DNA of 64,000 bases from Thiohalocapsa sp963704155 (GCA_963704155.1 CAVPHF010000013.1:62001-126000), one strand, 5' to 3'; shown: positions 9,486 through 19,226, counted from the stretch's first letter. Notes: generated from the letters alone by a model not told the origin. Numbers and translations: made by a program.

Positions 9486-9636
9486 CGCGCTGCGCTCGAA
9501 ACAGAACTTCCGAGGGCTGAGATAGACGTGGCATGCGCGCGCGAAGATCCGCGTGATCCGGTCGCGCACGTCGGCCGGGCATTGGCAGGACACGCGCGAC
9601 GGGCAGGCTTCGCTGTGCCCGGCCTAGCGGTTCCAG

Positions 9637-12267
9637 TCAGGCTGCGGATGCCAAAAAGTCCTCCGCGAACCGCTGCAGCACGCCGCCGGCGGCGTAGACA
9701 TGGGCCTCTTCGGCCGTGTCCAGACGACAGGTGACCGGGATCTCGACCTGCTCGCCGTTGGCGCGATGCATCACCAGGGTCAGTTTGGCGCGCGGGGCCG
9801 GATCGCCAATCACATCGAAGGTCTCGCTGCCGTCGATGGCATAGGTATGCCGGGTCTCGCCGTCGGTGAACTGCAGCGGCAGCACGCCCATGCCGACCAG
9901 GTTGGTGCGGTGGATGCGCTCGAAACCCTCCGCGACGATGGCCTGAACGCCAGCCAGGCAGACGCCCTTGGCGGCCCAGTCTCGGGACGAGCCCTGGCCA
10001 TAGTCGGCGCCAGCGACGATACAAAGTGGCTGACCGCGTGCCATATAGGTCTCGATGGCCTCCCACATGCGCATCTGCTCGCCTTCCGGCTCCAAGCGGG
10101 CCAAGGAACCCTGGATGACAGCGCCATTTTCGTCGCGGCACATCTCATTGAACAGCTTGGGGTTCGCAAAGGTGGCGCGCTGCGCGGTGAGGTGGTCGCC
10201 ACGATGGGTAGCGTAAGAGTTAAAGTCCTCTTCCGGTAGGCCCATTTTGGTCAGATACTCGCCCGCGGCACTGGAGGCCAGGATGGCGTTGGACGGCGAC
10301 AGATGGTCGGTCGTGATGTTGTCACCCAGCACCGCGAGAGGGCGCATGCCTTTCAGCGTGCGCGCGTCGGCCGGCGCACCCGACTTCTGCGTCTCCCAAT
10401 AGGGAGGCCGGCGGATATAGGTACTCATCTCGCGCCAGTCATAGAGTGGGCTCTTCGCCTTCTCGCTGACCACGAGGTTGAACATGGGGTTGTAGATCTG
10501 CTGGAACTGCTCCGGCTTGACGAACGCCTTGACCATGGCGTCGATCTCTTCGTCGGATGGCCAGATATCTTTTAGTGTGATCGGATTGCCGTCCGCGTCG
10601 GTGCCCAGCGCGTCCTGCTCGATGTCGAAGCGCATGGTGCCGGCAATGGCGTAGGCCACCACCAGCGGCGGCGAGGCCAAGAAGGCCTGCTTGGCGTAGG
10701 GATGGATGCGGCCATCGAAATTGCGGTTACCGGACAGGACGGCGGTCGCATAGAGATCCCGATCGATGATCTCCTGCTGGATCTTGGGGTCCAGGGCGCC
10801 GCTCATTCCATTACAGGTGGTGCAGGCATAGCCGACGATGCCGAAGCCCAATTTTTCCAGTTCCGGCAGCAGGCCCGCCTCCTCGAGGTACAGCTTGGCG
10901 ACCTTGGAGCCCGGCGCGAACGAGGTCTTCACCCAAGGCTTGCGGGTCAGCCCCAGTTGGTTGGCCTTTCGGGCCACCAGACCAGCGGCGACGACGTTAC
11001 GCGGATTGGATGTGTTGGTGCAGGAGGTGATGGCGGCGATAATCACGGCGCCGTCGGGCAGCTTGCCCTCGGCCTCCTCTCGCTTGGCGGCGTCCAGGTT
11101 GCTGGCGATGCCACGCTCGGTCAGGGCCGAGGTGGGCAGGCGGCGGTGCGGGTTGGAGGGGCCGGCCATGTTGCGACCGACGCTCGACAGGTCGAACTCC
11201 AGCACGCGTTCGTACTTGGCATCGACCAGGTCGTCGGCCCACAGGCCGGTGGTCTTGGCGTATTTCTCCACCAAGGCGACCTGCTCGGCATCGCGACCGG
11301 TGAGTTTCAAATACTCGATGGTCTGCTCGTCGATAGCGAACATGCCGGCCGAGGCGCCAAACTCGGGCGTCATGTTAGAGATGGTGGCGCGGTCGCCGAT
11401 GGTGAGACTGCGGGCGCCATCACCGAAGAATTCCAGATAGGCTGAGACGACCTTCTGATTGCGCAGGAATTCGGTCAGGGCCAACACGATGTCGGTCGCG
11501 GTGATTCCGGGTTGACGCTCGCCAGTCAGCTTCACGCCGATGATCTCGGGCAGACGCATCATGGTCGGGCGCCCGAGCATGACGGTCTCGGCCTCTAGGC
11601 CGCCCACACCGATGGCAATGACACCCAGGGAATCCACGTGCGGTGTATGCGAGTCAGTTCCGACGCAGGTGTCGGGGAAGGCCACGCCCCTGCCTTTCTC
11701 ATCCCGGCGCACCTGCACGACCGGCGACATCTTCTCCAGGTTGATCTGGTGCATGATGCCGTTGCCGGCGGGGATCACATCGACGTTGTCGAAGGCGGTC
11801 TTGCACCACTCGATGAAGTGAAAACGGTCTTCGTTTCGACGATCTTCGATGGCGCGGTTCTTTTCGAAGGCATCCGGGTCGAAGCCGGGCGCCTCGACGG
11901 CCAGCGAATGATCGACAATGAGCTGGGTGGGCACTACCGGGTTCACCTTGGCCGGGTCGCCACCCTGCTCGGCAATGGCGTCACGCAGACCGGCCAGGTC
12001 GACCAAGGCAGTCTGGCCCAGGATGTCGTGACACACCACCCGCGCCGGGTACCAGGGGAAGTCCAGGTCGCGCCGGGTGTCGATGATCTGCTTCAGCGCA
12101 TCGGTCAGCGCATCTGGGGCGCAGCGACGCACCAGCTGCTCGGCCAACACGCGCGCCGTATAGGGCAGTTTGGCATAGGCACCGGGCGTAATGGCTTCGA
12201 CAGCCTCGCGGGTGTCGAAGTAGTCCAGGTCGGTGCCTGGCAGGGGTTTACGATATTCGGTGTTCAT
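9637..12267 (-). CDS. acnD: Fe/S-dependent 2-methylisocitrate dehydratase AcnD
   Basis: 876 aa aconitase-family protein that dehydrates 2-methylcitrate to 2-methylaconitate. The N-terminal catalytic part carries the substrate-binding CVGTDSHTPHVDSLG. Cluster cysteines are visible in AAITSCTNTSNP and GYACTTCNGMSG. The C-terminal swivel domain holds GADYGQGSSRDWAAKGV. The combination with a prpF partner and prpC/prpB upstream marks it as AcnD rather than AcnA. The ATG follows prpC by 124 bp, a gap that holds a small palindrome of the dispersed repeat family. Confidence 0.95.
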   Translation of the reverse strand: MNTEYRKPLPGTDLDYFDTREAVEAITPGAYAKLPYTARVLAEQLVRRCAPDALTDALKQIIDTRRDLDFPWYPARVVCHDILGQTALVDLAGLRDAIAEQGGDPAKVNPVVPTQLIVDHSLAVEAPGFDPDAFEKNRAIEDRRNEDRFHFIEWCKTAFDNVDVIPAGNGIMHQINLEKMSPVVQVRRDEKGRGVAFPDTCVGTDSHTPHVDSLGVIAIGVGGLEAETVMLGRPTMMRLPEIIGVKLTGERQPGITATDIVLALTEFLRNQKVVSAYLEFFGDGARSLTIGDRATISNMTPEFGASAGMFAIDEQTIEYLKLTGRDAEQVALVEKYAKTTGLWADDLVDAKYERVLEFDLSSVGRNMAGPSNPHRRLPTSALTERGIASNLDAAKREEAEGKLPDGAVIIAAITSCTNTSNPRNVVAAGLVARKANQLGLTRKPWVKTSFAPGSKVAKLYLEEAGLLPELEKLGFGIVGYACTTCNGMSGALDPKIQQEIIDRDLYATAVLSGNRNFDGRIHPYAKQAFLASPPLVVAYAIAGTMRFDIEQDALGTDADGNPITLKDIWPSDEEIDAMVKAFVKPEQFQQIYNPMFNLVVSEKAKSPLYDWREMSTYIRRPPYWETQKSGAPADARTLKGMRPLAVLGDNITTDHLSPSNAILASSAAGEYLTKMGLPEEDFNSYATHRGDHLTAQRATFANPKLFNEMCRDENGAVIQGSLARLEPEGEQMRMWEAIETYMARGQPLCIVAGADYGQGSSRDWAAKGVCLAGVQAIVAEGFERIHRTNLVGMGVLPLQFTDGETRHTYAIDGSETFDVIGDPAPRAKLTLVMHRANGEQVEIPVTCRLDTAEEAHVYAAGGVLQRFAEDFLASAA

Positions 12268-12319
12268 TATTCAGGCAGCTCAGTCAGCACACCAGGGCGC
12301 CGCTGTCTCCGGCGGCCCC

Positions 12320-12341
12320 AGGCGATTTCTGTGAATCGCCT
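12320..12341. repeat. Minimal copy of the dispersed palindromic repeat
   Basis: A perfect 8-bp stem AGGCGATT/AATCGCCT around TCTGTG. The left half is identical to the left terminus of the 164-bp repeats at 24134 and 26866. It lies in the prpC-acnD gap, so the transcript would form a small hairpin between the two genes. Confidence 0.65.
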
Positions 12342-12391
12342 GAAGACAATCACCTTAAGACGCGGCGCGCTGATGTTGGGTGGCTTCTCGC

Positions 12392-13537
12392 TCAGCGCTC
12401 GTCCATCGACACCCATGGCCGGTTCTCTGGACCGACGTAGTTGGCGCCCGGGCGGATGATCTTCTTGTCACGACGCTGTTCGATGACGTGAGCAACCCAG
12501 CCGGTGGTGCGTGAGATCACGAACAGCGGCGTGAACAGCTCGGTCGGTACGCCCATGTGATGATAGGAAACGGCCGAGTACCAATCGAGGTTCGGGAACA
12601 TGCGCTTCTCGCGCCACATGATTTCCTCGATGCGTTCGGCCACATTGAACATGCGCATGTCGTCATTGGCCTCGGAAAGCCGCTTGGCAACCGACTTGAT
12701 GATCTGGTTACGCGGGTCGCCGGTGGTATAGACCGGGTGGCCGAAACCCATGATGATCTCCTTGCGGCCGATCCGCTCTAGGATATCCGCCTCGGCCGCA
12801 TCGGCGTTGTAATAGCGTTGCTGGATGTCGCAGGCGACCTCGTTGGCACCGCCGTGCTTGGGGCCGCTCAGGGCGCCGATTGCGCCGGTCAGCGCGCTGT
12901 AGAGATCGGCATTGGTGCCGGCGATGACGCGCGCGGCGAAGGTCGAGGCATTGAACTCATGCTCGGCGTAGAGGATCAGCGAGGTGTCCATCGCCCGCAC
13001 CCACTCTGCCGGCGGCTTCTTGCCATGCAACAGGTGAAGGAAGTGGCCGCCGACGGTCTCGTCGTCGGTCTCGACATCGATACGCCGGCCGTTGTAGGCG
13101 AAGTGATACCAGTACAGCAGCATTGAGCCGAAGCTGGCGAGCAGGCGATCGGCAATGTCCCTCGCCGCGGCGACATGGTGGCTTTCCTTTTCCGGTTCGA
13201 GAATACCGAGCACCGAGCAACCGGTGCGCATGACGTCCATCGGATGAGCCGACGTCGGTAAATGCTCCAGCGCACCCTTCAGTGCCGCCGGTATCCCGCG
13301 CAGCGCCTTGAGCTTGCGCTTGTAGCCGGCGTACTCTCCGCTGCGCGGCAACCATTCGTGGATCAGCAGGTGGGCGACCTCTTCGAACTCCGCCTTGTCG
13401 GCAAAATCCAGGATGTCGAAACCGCGATAGTGCAGGTCATTGCCGGTGAGTCCGACGGTGCAGATGGCGGTATTGCCGGCGACGGTGCCGGATAGCGCTA
13501 CAGACTTTTTGCCTTTCGGTTGATGGGTCTCGGGCAT
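12392..13537 (-). CDS. prpC: 2-methylcitrate synthase
   Basis: 381 aa citrate-synthase-family enzyme that condenses propionyl-CoA with oxaloacetate. Family features include the HYRGFDI segment after the N-terminal strand, the catalytic-His stretch with ALSGPKHGGANE near residue 225, GFGHPVYTTGDPRN near 270, and the arginine-rich C-terminus RPGANYVGP. The ATG at 13537 was chosen because a strong GAGGAGA ribosome site precedes it and because PrpC proteins begin here; the open frame upstream looks non-coding. It is second in the operon after prpB. Confidence 0.95.
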   Translation of the reverse strand: MPETHQPKGKKSVALSGTVAGNTAICTVGLTGNDLHYRGFDILDFADKAEFEEVAHLLIHEWLPRSGEYAGYKRKLKALRGIPAALKGALEHLPTSAHPMDVMRTGCSVLGILEPEKESHHVAAARDIADRLLASFGSMLLYWYHFAYNGRRIDVETDDETVGGHFLHLLHGKKPPAEWVRAMDTSLILYAEHEFNASTFAARVIAGTNADLYSALTGAIGALSGPKHGGANEVACDIQQRYYNADAAEADILERIGRKEIIMGFGHPVYTTGDPRNQIIKSVAKRLSEANDDMRMFNVAERIEEIMWREKRMFPNLDWYSAVSYHHMGVPTELFTPLFVISRTTGWVAHVIEQRRDKKIIRPGANYVGPENRPWVSMDER

Positions 13538-13613
13538 GGTTGTCTCCTCACTGGTTAGGCGGCGCAGTTGGGATGCGCCTGACTGTGATCTTGTTGCGTG
13601 CCTGGACTCTGCG

Positions 13614-14498
13614 TTACTCCGGGCCCGCGGCAAACAGCTCGTCGAGCTTCTGCTCAAAACCGTGGTAGTTCAGATAGTCGTAGAGCTCCATTCGCGTCTG
13701 CATTGTGTCGACGACATTGGCCTGAGTACCCTCGCGACGCAGCGTCTGGTAGACGTCGAGCGCGGCCTTGTTCATGGCACGGAAGGCCGACAGCGGGTAG
13801 AGCACCAGCGATACACCGACGCCGCCGAGCTCATCGGTCGTGAACAGCGGCGTTGCGCCGAACTCGGTGATGTTGGCAAGCACCGGCACGTCCACCGCCT
13901 TGATGAACTGCTCGTATTGGGCCAGCTCGGTCATGGCCTCGGGAAAGATCATGTCGGCTCCGGCCTCGGCGCACGCCACCGCGCGCTCGATGGCGGCGTC
14001 CATTCCCTCGACGGCAAGCGCATCGGTGCGGGCCATAATGACGAAGTCATCGCTGCGTGCATCGACCGCGGCCTTGATACGGTCCACCATCTCCGTCTTC
14101 GGCACCACTGCCTTGTTCGGCCGGTGTCCGCAGCGCTTGGCGGCCACCTGATCCTCGATGTGGCAGCCAGCGGCGCCGGCGCGGGTCAACTCGCGCACGG
14201 TGCGGGCAATGTTGAAGGCGCCGCCCCAGCCGGTGTCGGCATCAACCAGCACCGGCAGGTCGGTGGCGTAGGTAATGCGGCGAACGTCCACCAGCACGTC
14301 CTCGAGGCTGCTGATGCCGAGATCCGGCACCCCGAGCGACCCCGCCGCGACGCCGCCTCCGGAGACATACAGGGCGCGGTAGCCGGTCCGCTCGGCCATC
14401 ATGGCGTGATAGGCGCTGACCGCGCCAACCACCTGCAGCGGCCGTTCCTGTTGAACGGCGAGGCGCAGCTTTGCGCCGGGTGTTTGCTTATCGGTCAT
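13614..14498 (-). CDS. prpB: 2-methylisocitrate lyase
   Basis: 294 aa, the family length. It cleaves 2-methylisocitrate to pyruvate and succinate, the last step of the cycle. The ICL/PEP-mutase fold signature is clear: LYVSGGGVAAGSLG, the Mg-binding DADTGWGG, the catalytic-loop motif AKRCGH, and ARTDAL. GAGGATT lies upstream of the ATG. It directly follows the GntR regulator gene and precedes prpC by 76 bp. Confidence 0.96.
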   Translation of the reverse strand: MTDKQTPGAKLRLAVQQERPLQVVGAVSAYHAMMAERTGYRALYVSGGGVAAGSLGVPDLGISSLEDVLVDVRRITYATDLPVLVDADTGWGGAFNIARTVRELTRAGAAGCHIEDQVAAKRCGHRPNKAVVPKTEMVDRIKAAVDARSDDFVIMARTDALAVEGMDAAIERAVACAEAGADMIFPEAMTELAQYEQFIKAVDVPVLANITEFGATPLFTTDELGGVGVSLVLYPLSAFRAMNKAALDVYQTLRREGTQANVVDTMQTRMELYDYLNYHGFEQKLDELFAAGPE

Positions 14499-14601
14499 GA
14501 GTTGAATCCTCGATCGTATGGAGGCGGCTCACGCACAGCAAGCAGTGCGCGAGACGCATTTTCGAACGGAACGGGCGCGACGAGTGAGCCGCCTGCCCGC
14601 A

Positions 14602-15336
14602 TCAGCGCCGCGGAGGCGCACCTGCGAGGTGCTGCTCGACACTGCGTCGCGATGCTCGCACATGTCGGCGCATCAGCCATTCGGCCAGCTCGCCGTCCCG
14701 CTCCGCGATCGCGTCGACCACCCTCGAGTGATCCTTGAGCGCGTCGCGGGCGCGGTCGCTCTTCATCCCGAATTGGCAGCGATACATGCGCGCCAGGTGA
14801 TAGAGGTCGTCGCACAGGATACGCACCAGACGCTGGTTACCGCTGCCGATGACGATTCGATAATGGAAGTCGAGATCGCCCTCCTGCTGGAAGTAGGCCT
14901 GCCAGAATTCCCGCGCCACGTCCTGGCGATGCTGCTCCATCAAGTCCTTGAGTTCTTCGATCGCGGCGTCGGACATACGCTCGGCGGCGAGCCGAGCAGC
15001 CATACCCTCCAGCGCCTCGCGCACCTGGAAGAGTTCCAGCAAACGCTCGTTGGATAGCGTGACCACGCGGGCGCCGACGTTAGCGCGCCACTCCAGCAGG
15101 TTGCTCGATTCGAGCCTTCGCATGGCCTCGCGCAGCGGGCCGCGGCTGACCGCGAAGCGCTCCGCCAGCACCGGCTCGCTGAGCTTACTGCCGGCGGGGA
15201 TATCACCCTCGACGATCGCCCGGCGCAACTGTTTGAAGACCCGGTCGGCGACAGTCGCGCCGTCCCGCCCGGCGTGCTCCGTTGGCGCGCCGACAGCGTC
15301 GGCTGAGGCGACGTTTGTAGACAAAAGAACAGGCAT
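14602..15336 (-). CDS. GntR/FCD-family transcriptional regulator of the prp operon
   Basis: 244 aa. The N-terminal winged helix-turn-helix runs from about residue 30 to 95 (VFKQLRRAIVEGDIPAGSKL, then LAERFAVSRGPLREAMRRLE). The C-terminal all-helical FCD ligand domain contains the usual metal-binding pattern (DLDFH...H at about 155 and later His residues). It is the first gene ahead of prpBC-acnD-prpF, so it very likely senses a methylcitrate intermediate. No Shine-Dalgarno stands in front of the ATG, and the predicted promoter would put the transcript start almost on it. The message may be leaderless, or the true start may be internal. Confidence 0.88.
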   Translation of the reverse strand: MPVLLSTNVASADAVGAPTEHAGRDGATVADRVFKQLRRAIVEGDIPAGSKLSEPVLAERFAVSRGPLREAMRRLESSNLLEWRANVGARVVTLSNERLLELFQVREALEGMAARLAAERMSDAAIEELKDLMEQHRQDVAREFWQAYFQQEGDLDFHYRIVIGSGNQRLVRILCDDLYHLARMYRCQFGMKSDRARDALKDHSRVVDAIAERDGELAEWLMRRHVRASRRSVEQHLAGAPPRR

Positions 15337-15343
15337 CCGCCAA

Positions 15344-15390
15344 ATGATATGCCATTACCGCTCTTTGTCAACATAGATTGTCGACAATCT
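15344..15390 (-). promoter_or_regulatory. Promoter and 16-bp dyad operator of the gntR-prp operon
   Basis: On the minus strand TTGACA (15371-15366) and TATCAT (15349-15344) are spaced by 16 bases, a good sigma-70 promoter. Four bases upstream of the -35 lies a perfect 16-bp palindrome AGATTGTCGACAATCT (15375-15390). Its TTGTCGACAA core resembles FadR/GntR-type operators. Its centre is about 45 bases upstream of the predicted start, a place that would allow activation as well as repression. Confidence 0.7.
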
Positions 15391-15566
15391 AGCGGTAGAC
15401 AGTCCGCAGGTTGGGAGGCTTACGCCATCGCCGGAAAGTTGGGTGCCAGGTGGCACCGGAGTGCGGCTCGGCTTCGAGAAGCACCGCCGGGCCTTGTTTC
15501 ATCATCGAAGGGCCGATACAACTACGCCGGGAGGCCTTGGTCGAAGGCGGAAACCTTCTCATGTCC

Positions 15567-15594
15567 AAAAAAAACCCGCATCAGCGGGTTTTTT
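15567..15594 (-). terminator. Rho-independent terminator of rpmB-rpmG
   Basis: Stem AAAACCCGC/GCGGGTTTT with loop ATCA, followed on the minus strand by a run of eight T. The plus strand also ends in T, so it could act in both directions. It lies 44 bases after the rpmG stop codon. Confidence 0.85.
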
Positions 15595-15637
15595 GCCGGC
15601 CGTGGCCGGAGGTGATTCAGCAATGCGCCGCCGAAGG

Positions 15638-15805
15638 CTATTTAATCTTGCCTTCCTTGTACAAGACGTGCTGACGCACCACCGGATCGAACTTCTTGAT
15701 TTCCATCTTGCCTGGCTGGTTACGCTTGTTCTTGGTGGTCGTATAGAAGTGACCCGTACCAGCGCTGGAGTTCAGACGGATCTTTTCGCGTGCTGCTTTC
15801 GCCAT
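15638..15805 (-). CDS. rpmG: 50S ribosomal protein L33
   Basis: 55 aa, too short for many gene callers. It starts MAKAAREKIRLNSSAGTGHF, continues YTTTKNKRNQPGKMEIKKFD and ends VLYKEGKIK, the standard proteobacterial L33. This version lacks the zinc-binding cysteine pairs, so it is the C-minus form. It follows rpmB by 28 bp as in most gammaproteobacteria and is followed by a strong terminator. Confidence 0.97.
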   Translation of the reverse strand: MAKAAREKIRLNSSAGTGHFYTTTKNKRNQPGKMEIKKFDPVVRQHVLYKEGKIK

Positions 15806-15833
15806 GGTGATGTCTCCGCAGGGATATCGAGGC

Positions 15834-16070
15834 TCAGACCTTGTCGCCGCGAGCGCGTACGCCCGCGAGTACCGAGTCGATGCCGTTCTTGTCGATGATG
15901 CGCATACCCTTTGTGGAGACGCGAAGCCGCACCCAGCGCTTCTCGCTTTCGACCCAAAAGCGGTGATAGTGCAGATTGGGCAGAAAACGCCGACGCGTCT
16001 TATTGTGCGCGTGCGATACGTTATTTCCGGATAGCGGACGCTTTCCGGTCACCTGGCAGACTTTCGACAT
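15834..16070 (-). CDS. rpmB: 50S ribosomal protein L28
   Basis: 78 aa. It begins MSKVCQVTGKRPLSGNNVSH, then AHNKTRRRFLPNLHYHRFWV, the classic L28 N-terminus. The start at 16070 is the family start; an ATG 45 bases upstream adds residues not found in L28. It is the first gene of the rpmB-rpmG pair. No zinc CxxC pair is present, as in rpmG. Confidence 0.97.
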   Translation of the reverse strand: MSKVCQVTGKRPLSGNNVSHAHNKTRRRFLPNLHYHRFWVESEKRWVRLRVSTKGMRIIDKNGIDSVLAGVRARGDKV

Positions 16071-16271
16071 GGCTCTTCTCCAAAAGAGGCCGGCGCGCTC
16101 AGAGGCCGAGGCCAAACGAGGGCCTTGAATGCACCGTCGGGAATTCGAAGCGAGGCGCTATGGCCTATCGCTAATTCAAATGCTGACCGCCGATTGTACC
16201 GCGGCTATGCCGAGTGTTCAACCGTGGTTGACGCAACAGAAATTGCCTTATTTGCCACTCGCCGCATGCGG

Positions 16272-16874
16272 CTACCCCTCCGCATCCAGCGTCTTGAGAA
16301 TGCGCTCGATCTGGCGCCGGTGCACGCCGTTGTGGATGCTGGCCAACGCGTGCCACTGCGCTGCCGACAGCGGGCCGAACCAGGGGTGCGCCTGGGCGAT
16401 GCCGGCGCGCAGGTTGCCCAGCTTGTCGACCATGTCCGTGTATCGATCCACGAGACGCGTCAGGTCTTCGAGCTGTTCAGGGCCGGCCTCTGGAACGGGC
16501 TTGACGTCCTCGACCCGCACCTCGCTGATGACGCCCTGACCGGAATAGAGTCGCGGCAGTGCCGCGGCGATGGCGCTGTTGACAATGACCAAATGCTCCA
16601 GCGCCATATACACGGACCAGTTGCGACTGCTGTCTTCGATGCCCAAGAAGCGCGGTATCAACACGCGGCGTCGGCCGGCCTCCTCCGATAGACCAGCCGC
16701 CAGCCGCACGGCCCGGGTCGCCTCGGTGCGAAACAGTTCGGTCAGGCGGTCCTTGTCAACGAATCGCGCGGCGCCCCAGATACCGGCACCAATCAGACGG
16801 CGTTCGATCCAGGGAATACCGGCGCCCGGCGGCTCGAGCCAGTCTTGATCACCTTTGCTGCCCTGATTGCGCAT
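16272..16874 (-). CDS. DinB-like four-helix protein
   Basis: 200 aa. The C-terminal stretch HPWFGPLSAAQWHALASIHN, followed by GVHRRQIERILKTLDAEG, is the typical end of DinB/YfiT-like helical-bundle proteins, where the His residues can bind a metal. A further His lies at the helix ALEHLVIVN near residue 95. The catalytic role is unknown; some relatives are thiol-dependent transferases. An AGAGGG ribosome site supports the chosen ATG; the frame is open 63 bases further upstream. It is followed by glnS in the same direction but reads away from it. Confidence 0.75.
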   Translation of the reverse strand: MRNQGSKGDQDWLEPPGAGIPWIERRLIGAGIWGAARFVDKDRLTELFRTEATRAVRLAAGLSEEAGRRRVLIPRFLGIEDSSRNWSVYMALEHLVIVNSAIAAALPRLYSGQGVISEVRVEDVKPVPEAGPEQLEDLTRLVDRYTDMVDKLGNLRAGIAQAHPWFGPLSAAQWHALASIHNGVHRRQIERILKTLDAEG

Positions 16875-16969
16875 TGCTGCCCTCTGCATTCGGTCGATTG
16901 TGCCGGAGGCAAGCGCCCGACGCCTGATCAGCCTCAACGGCTCAGCCTCAACGGCTCAGCCCCAACGGA

Positions 16970-18670
16970 TCAGCTCCGACGCGAACCTGAGTTCGCCACC
17001 GGACGCTTGTTTAGCGTCTGACCCCAGGTGTCGCGCAAGGTCACCGTCCGATTGAACAACGGGCGCGCCGGCGACGAGTTCGGGTCGACCACGAAGTACC
17101 CTTCGCGCTCGAACTGGAACCGCGTTCCGGGTGCGGCCGATGCCAATGCAGGCTCCAAGATGCAGCCTGTCAAGGTGCGCAGGGAGTCAGGATTGAGATC
17201 GTCACGGAAATCGCGGCCACCGCTGCCGGGCTGGGGCACATCGAACAGACGGTCGTACAGGCGCACCTCGCCGTGCACGCCTTGCTCCGCGGAAACCCAA
17301 TGGATCACCCCCTTGACCTTTCTGCCCTCGGGATTCTTGCCGAGGGTGTCCGCGTCGACCGAGCAACGCAGCTCGATGACCTCGCCCATCCCGTCTTTGA
17401 CGACCTCGTCGCAACGGATGACATAGGCGTTACGCAGTCTGACCTCGCCGCCCGGCACAAGACGCTTGAAGCCCTTCGGCGGAATCTCTTCGAAGTCGGC
17501 GCGCTCGATGAAGAGTTCGCGGCCGAAAGGCACCTTGCGCACACCCATCTCCGCGTGCTTCGGATGGTTCTGCGCACTGACCAACGGCGGTGCGTCCGCC
17601 GGCAGGTTGGTCAGCACCAGCTTCAGCGGGTGCAGCACGGCCATGGCGCGTGGCGCCCGGTCGTCCAGATCATCTCGGATCGCACTCTCCAGAATGCCCA
17701 TCTCGACCAGGTTGTCCGCCTTGGTGACGCCGACTCGGGCGCAGAACTCGCGGACCGCGTCCGGCGTAAAACCGCGCCGGCGCAGCCCGGCGATGGTCGG
17801 CATACGCGGATCATCCCAACCCTCGCAGATGCCCTCGTCCACCAGCTGGGTCAGCAACCGCTTACTCATTACCGTGTATTCCAGGTTGAGGCGGCTGAAC
17901 TCGATCTGCCGCGGCCGCGACGGAACCGACACATTGGCGACGCACCAATCGTACAAGGGCCGGTGGTCTTCGAACTCAAGCGTGCAAAGCGAGTGCGTGA
18001 TGCCCTCGAGCGCGTCGGAGATAGGGTGGGTGTAGTCGTAGGTCGGGTACAGGCACCACTCGCTGCCGGTTTGGTGATGGATCACACCATGGCGGATGCG
18101 ATAGAGCACCGGGTCGCGCAGGTTGATGTTCGGCGAGGCCATGTCGATCTTTGCCCGCAGCGTGCGGGCGCCGTTCGGAAACTCGCCGGCGCGCATGCGA
18201 CCGAACAGGTCCCTGTTCTCATCCACGGAGCGGCCACGGTATGGGCTGTCGCGGCCCGGCTCGGTGAGTGTGCCGCGATAGGCGCGCGTGTCCTCGGCGC
18301 CGAGGTCGCAGACGTAGGCCAGGCCCTTGTCGATCAACTCGACGGCGAAGCCGTACAGCCGCTCGAAATAATCGGACGCGAAATAAAGCCGCTCGCCCCA
18401 GTCATAGCCGAGCCAACGCACGTCGGCCTTGATCGACTCGACGAACTCGAGGTTCTCCTTGTGCGGATTGGTGTCATCGAAGCGCAGGTTGCAACTGCCC
18501 GCGAAGTCTTGCGCGACGCCGAAGTTGAGCACGATCGATTTGGCATGACCGATGTGCAGATAGCCGTTCGGCTCTGGCGGGAAACGCGTACGGATCGCGC
18601 CGTGCTTACCGCTGGCGAGATCCTCTTCGATGATCTGGCGGATGAAATTGGTGCGTGCTGTGTCAGACAT
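16970..18670 (-). CDS. glnS: Glutaminyl-tRNA synthetase
   Basis: 566 aa, a class I aminoacyl-tRNA synthetase that charges tRNA-Gln. FPPEPNGYLHIGHAKSI holds the HIGH motif at about residue 33, and TVMSKRLL is the KMSKS-type loop near 270. The C-terminal half is the two-barrel anticodon-binding region, including GVIHWVSA. The ATG agrees with family starts (MSDTARTNFIRQIIEEDLAS). It is a single-copy housekeeping gene whose promoter must lie in the gene-free region behind it. Confidence 0.97.
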   Translation of the reverse strand: MSDTARTNFIRQIIEEDLASGKHGAIRTRFPPEPNGYLHIGHAKSIVLNFGVAQDFAGSCNLRFDDTNPHKENLEFVESIKADVRWLGYDWGERLYFASDYFERLYGFAVELIDKGLAYVCDLGAEDTRAYRGTLTEPGRDSPYRGRSVDENRDLFGRMRAGEFPNGARTLRAKIDMASPNINLRDPVLYRIRHGVIHHQTGSEWCLYPTYDYTHPISDALEGITHSLCTLEFEDHRPLYDWCVANVSVPSRPRQIEFSRLNLEYTVMSKRLLTQLVDEGICEGWDDPRMPTIAGLRRRGFTPDAVREFCARVGVTKADNLVEMGILESAIRDDLDDRAPRAMAVLHPLKLVLTNLPADAPPLVSAQNHPKHAEMGVRKVPFGRELFIERADFEEIPPKGFKRLVPGGEVRLRNAYVIRCDEVVKDGMGEVIELRCSVDADTLGKNPEGRKVKGVIHWVSAEQGVHGEVRLYDRLFDVPQPGSGGRDFRDDLNPDSLRTLTGCILEPALASAAPGTRFQFEREGYFVVDPNSSPARPLFNRTVTLRDTWGQTLNKRPVANSGSRRS

Positions 18671-19226
18671 CGGTTAGATCTGGCCTGCCGGGGGCTGCTC
18701 TTTCAGTGGCACTGGAGTATGGGTGATGCCGCCGCTGATTCCGCGAATCGGCGGCGCGCGGCGAATTCAACAAGCTGCGCAGCATACTGTACTTCGGCAA
18801 CGCCTTAGAAGTGGCGGGGCCGCTTAGGCTTGCACCTGCATCCGGACAGCGACGCCGAGCTAGCGCGTCCGCCGCCGCGGGGCAGCCGCAATCTCCGCAT
18901 GCGCTGACACGCGATATGGACCTGCACCGACTTGGCAATTGCCAGCAGCGCACACAGCCTCTAATCTGTTGTAGCCGGTAGTTGGAGTATGCACTTGCCG
19001 CGTGCTCGAGGGAGACACTGTGTCTCTAGCCATCCGGGCCAGAGAACTAACCGAAACCGCCCTCGTTCGACGTTAACGGGTATGTTGCGGCTCGCTTTAT
19101 TTCCAGTACCTGGGTGCTTGAAAATGCCGGGCCACTGATCGCCCGGACGCGGGACGCTGCGACATGACGTCAACAGCGCCGGTCAACCACGAAACAAATT
19201 CGGTTTCACCGAACGGAGCCAGTCAA
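18671..19226 (+). other. Gene-free region between glnS and the EF-hand gene
   Basis: About 550 bp between divergent genes. I found no protein family, tRNA or obvious mobile element here. A GC-rich hairpin at about 18728-18755 (GCCGCCGCTGATTC pairing imperfectly with GAATCGGCGGC) is the only clear structure. It should contain the promoters of both flanking genes. The ACGGAG ribosome site of the EF-hand gene is at its right end. Confidence 0.5.
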
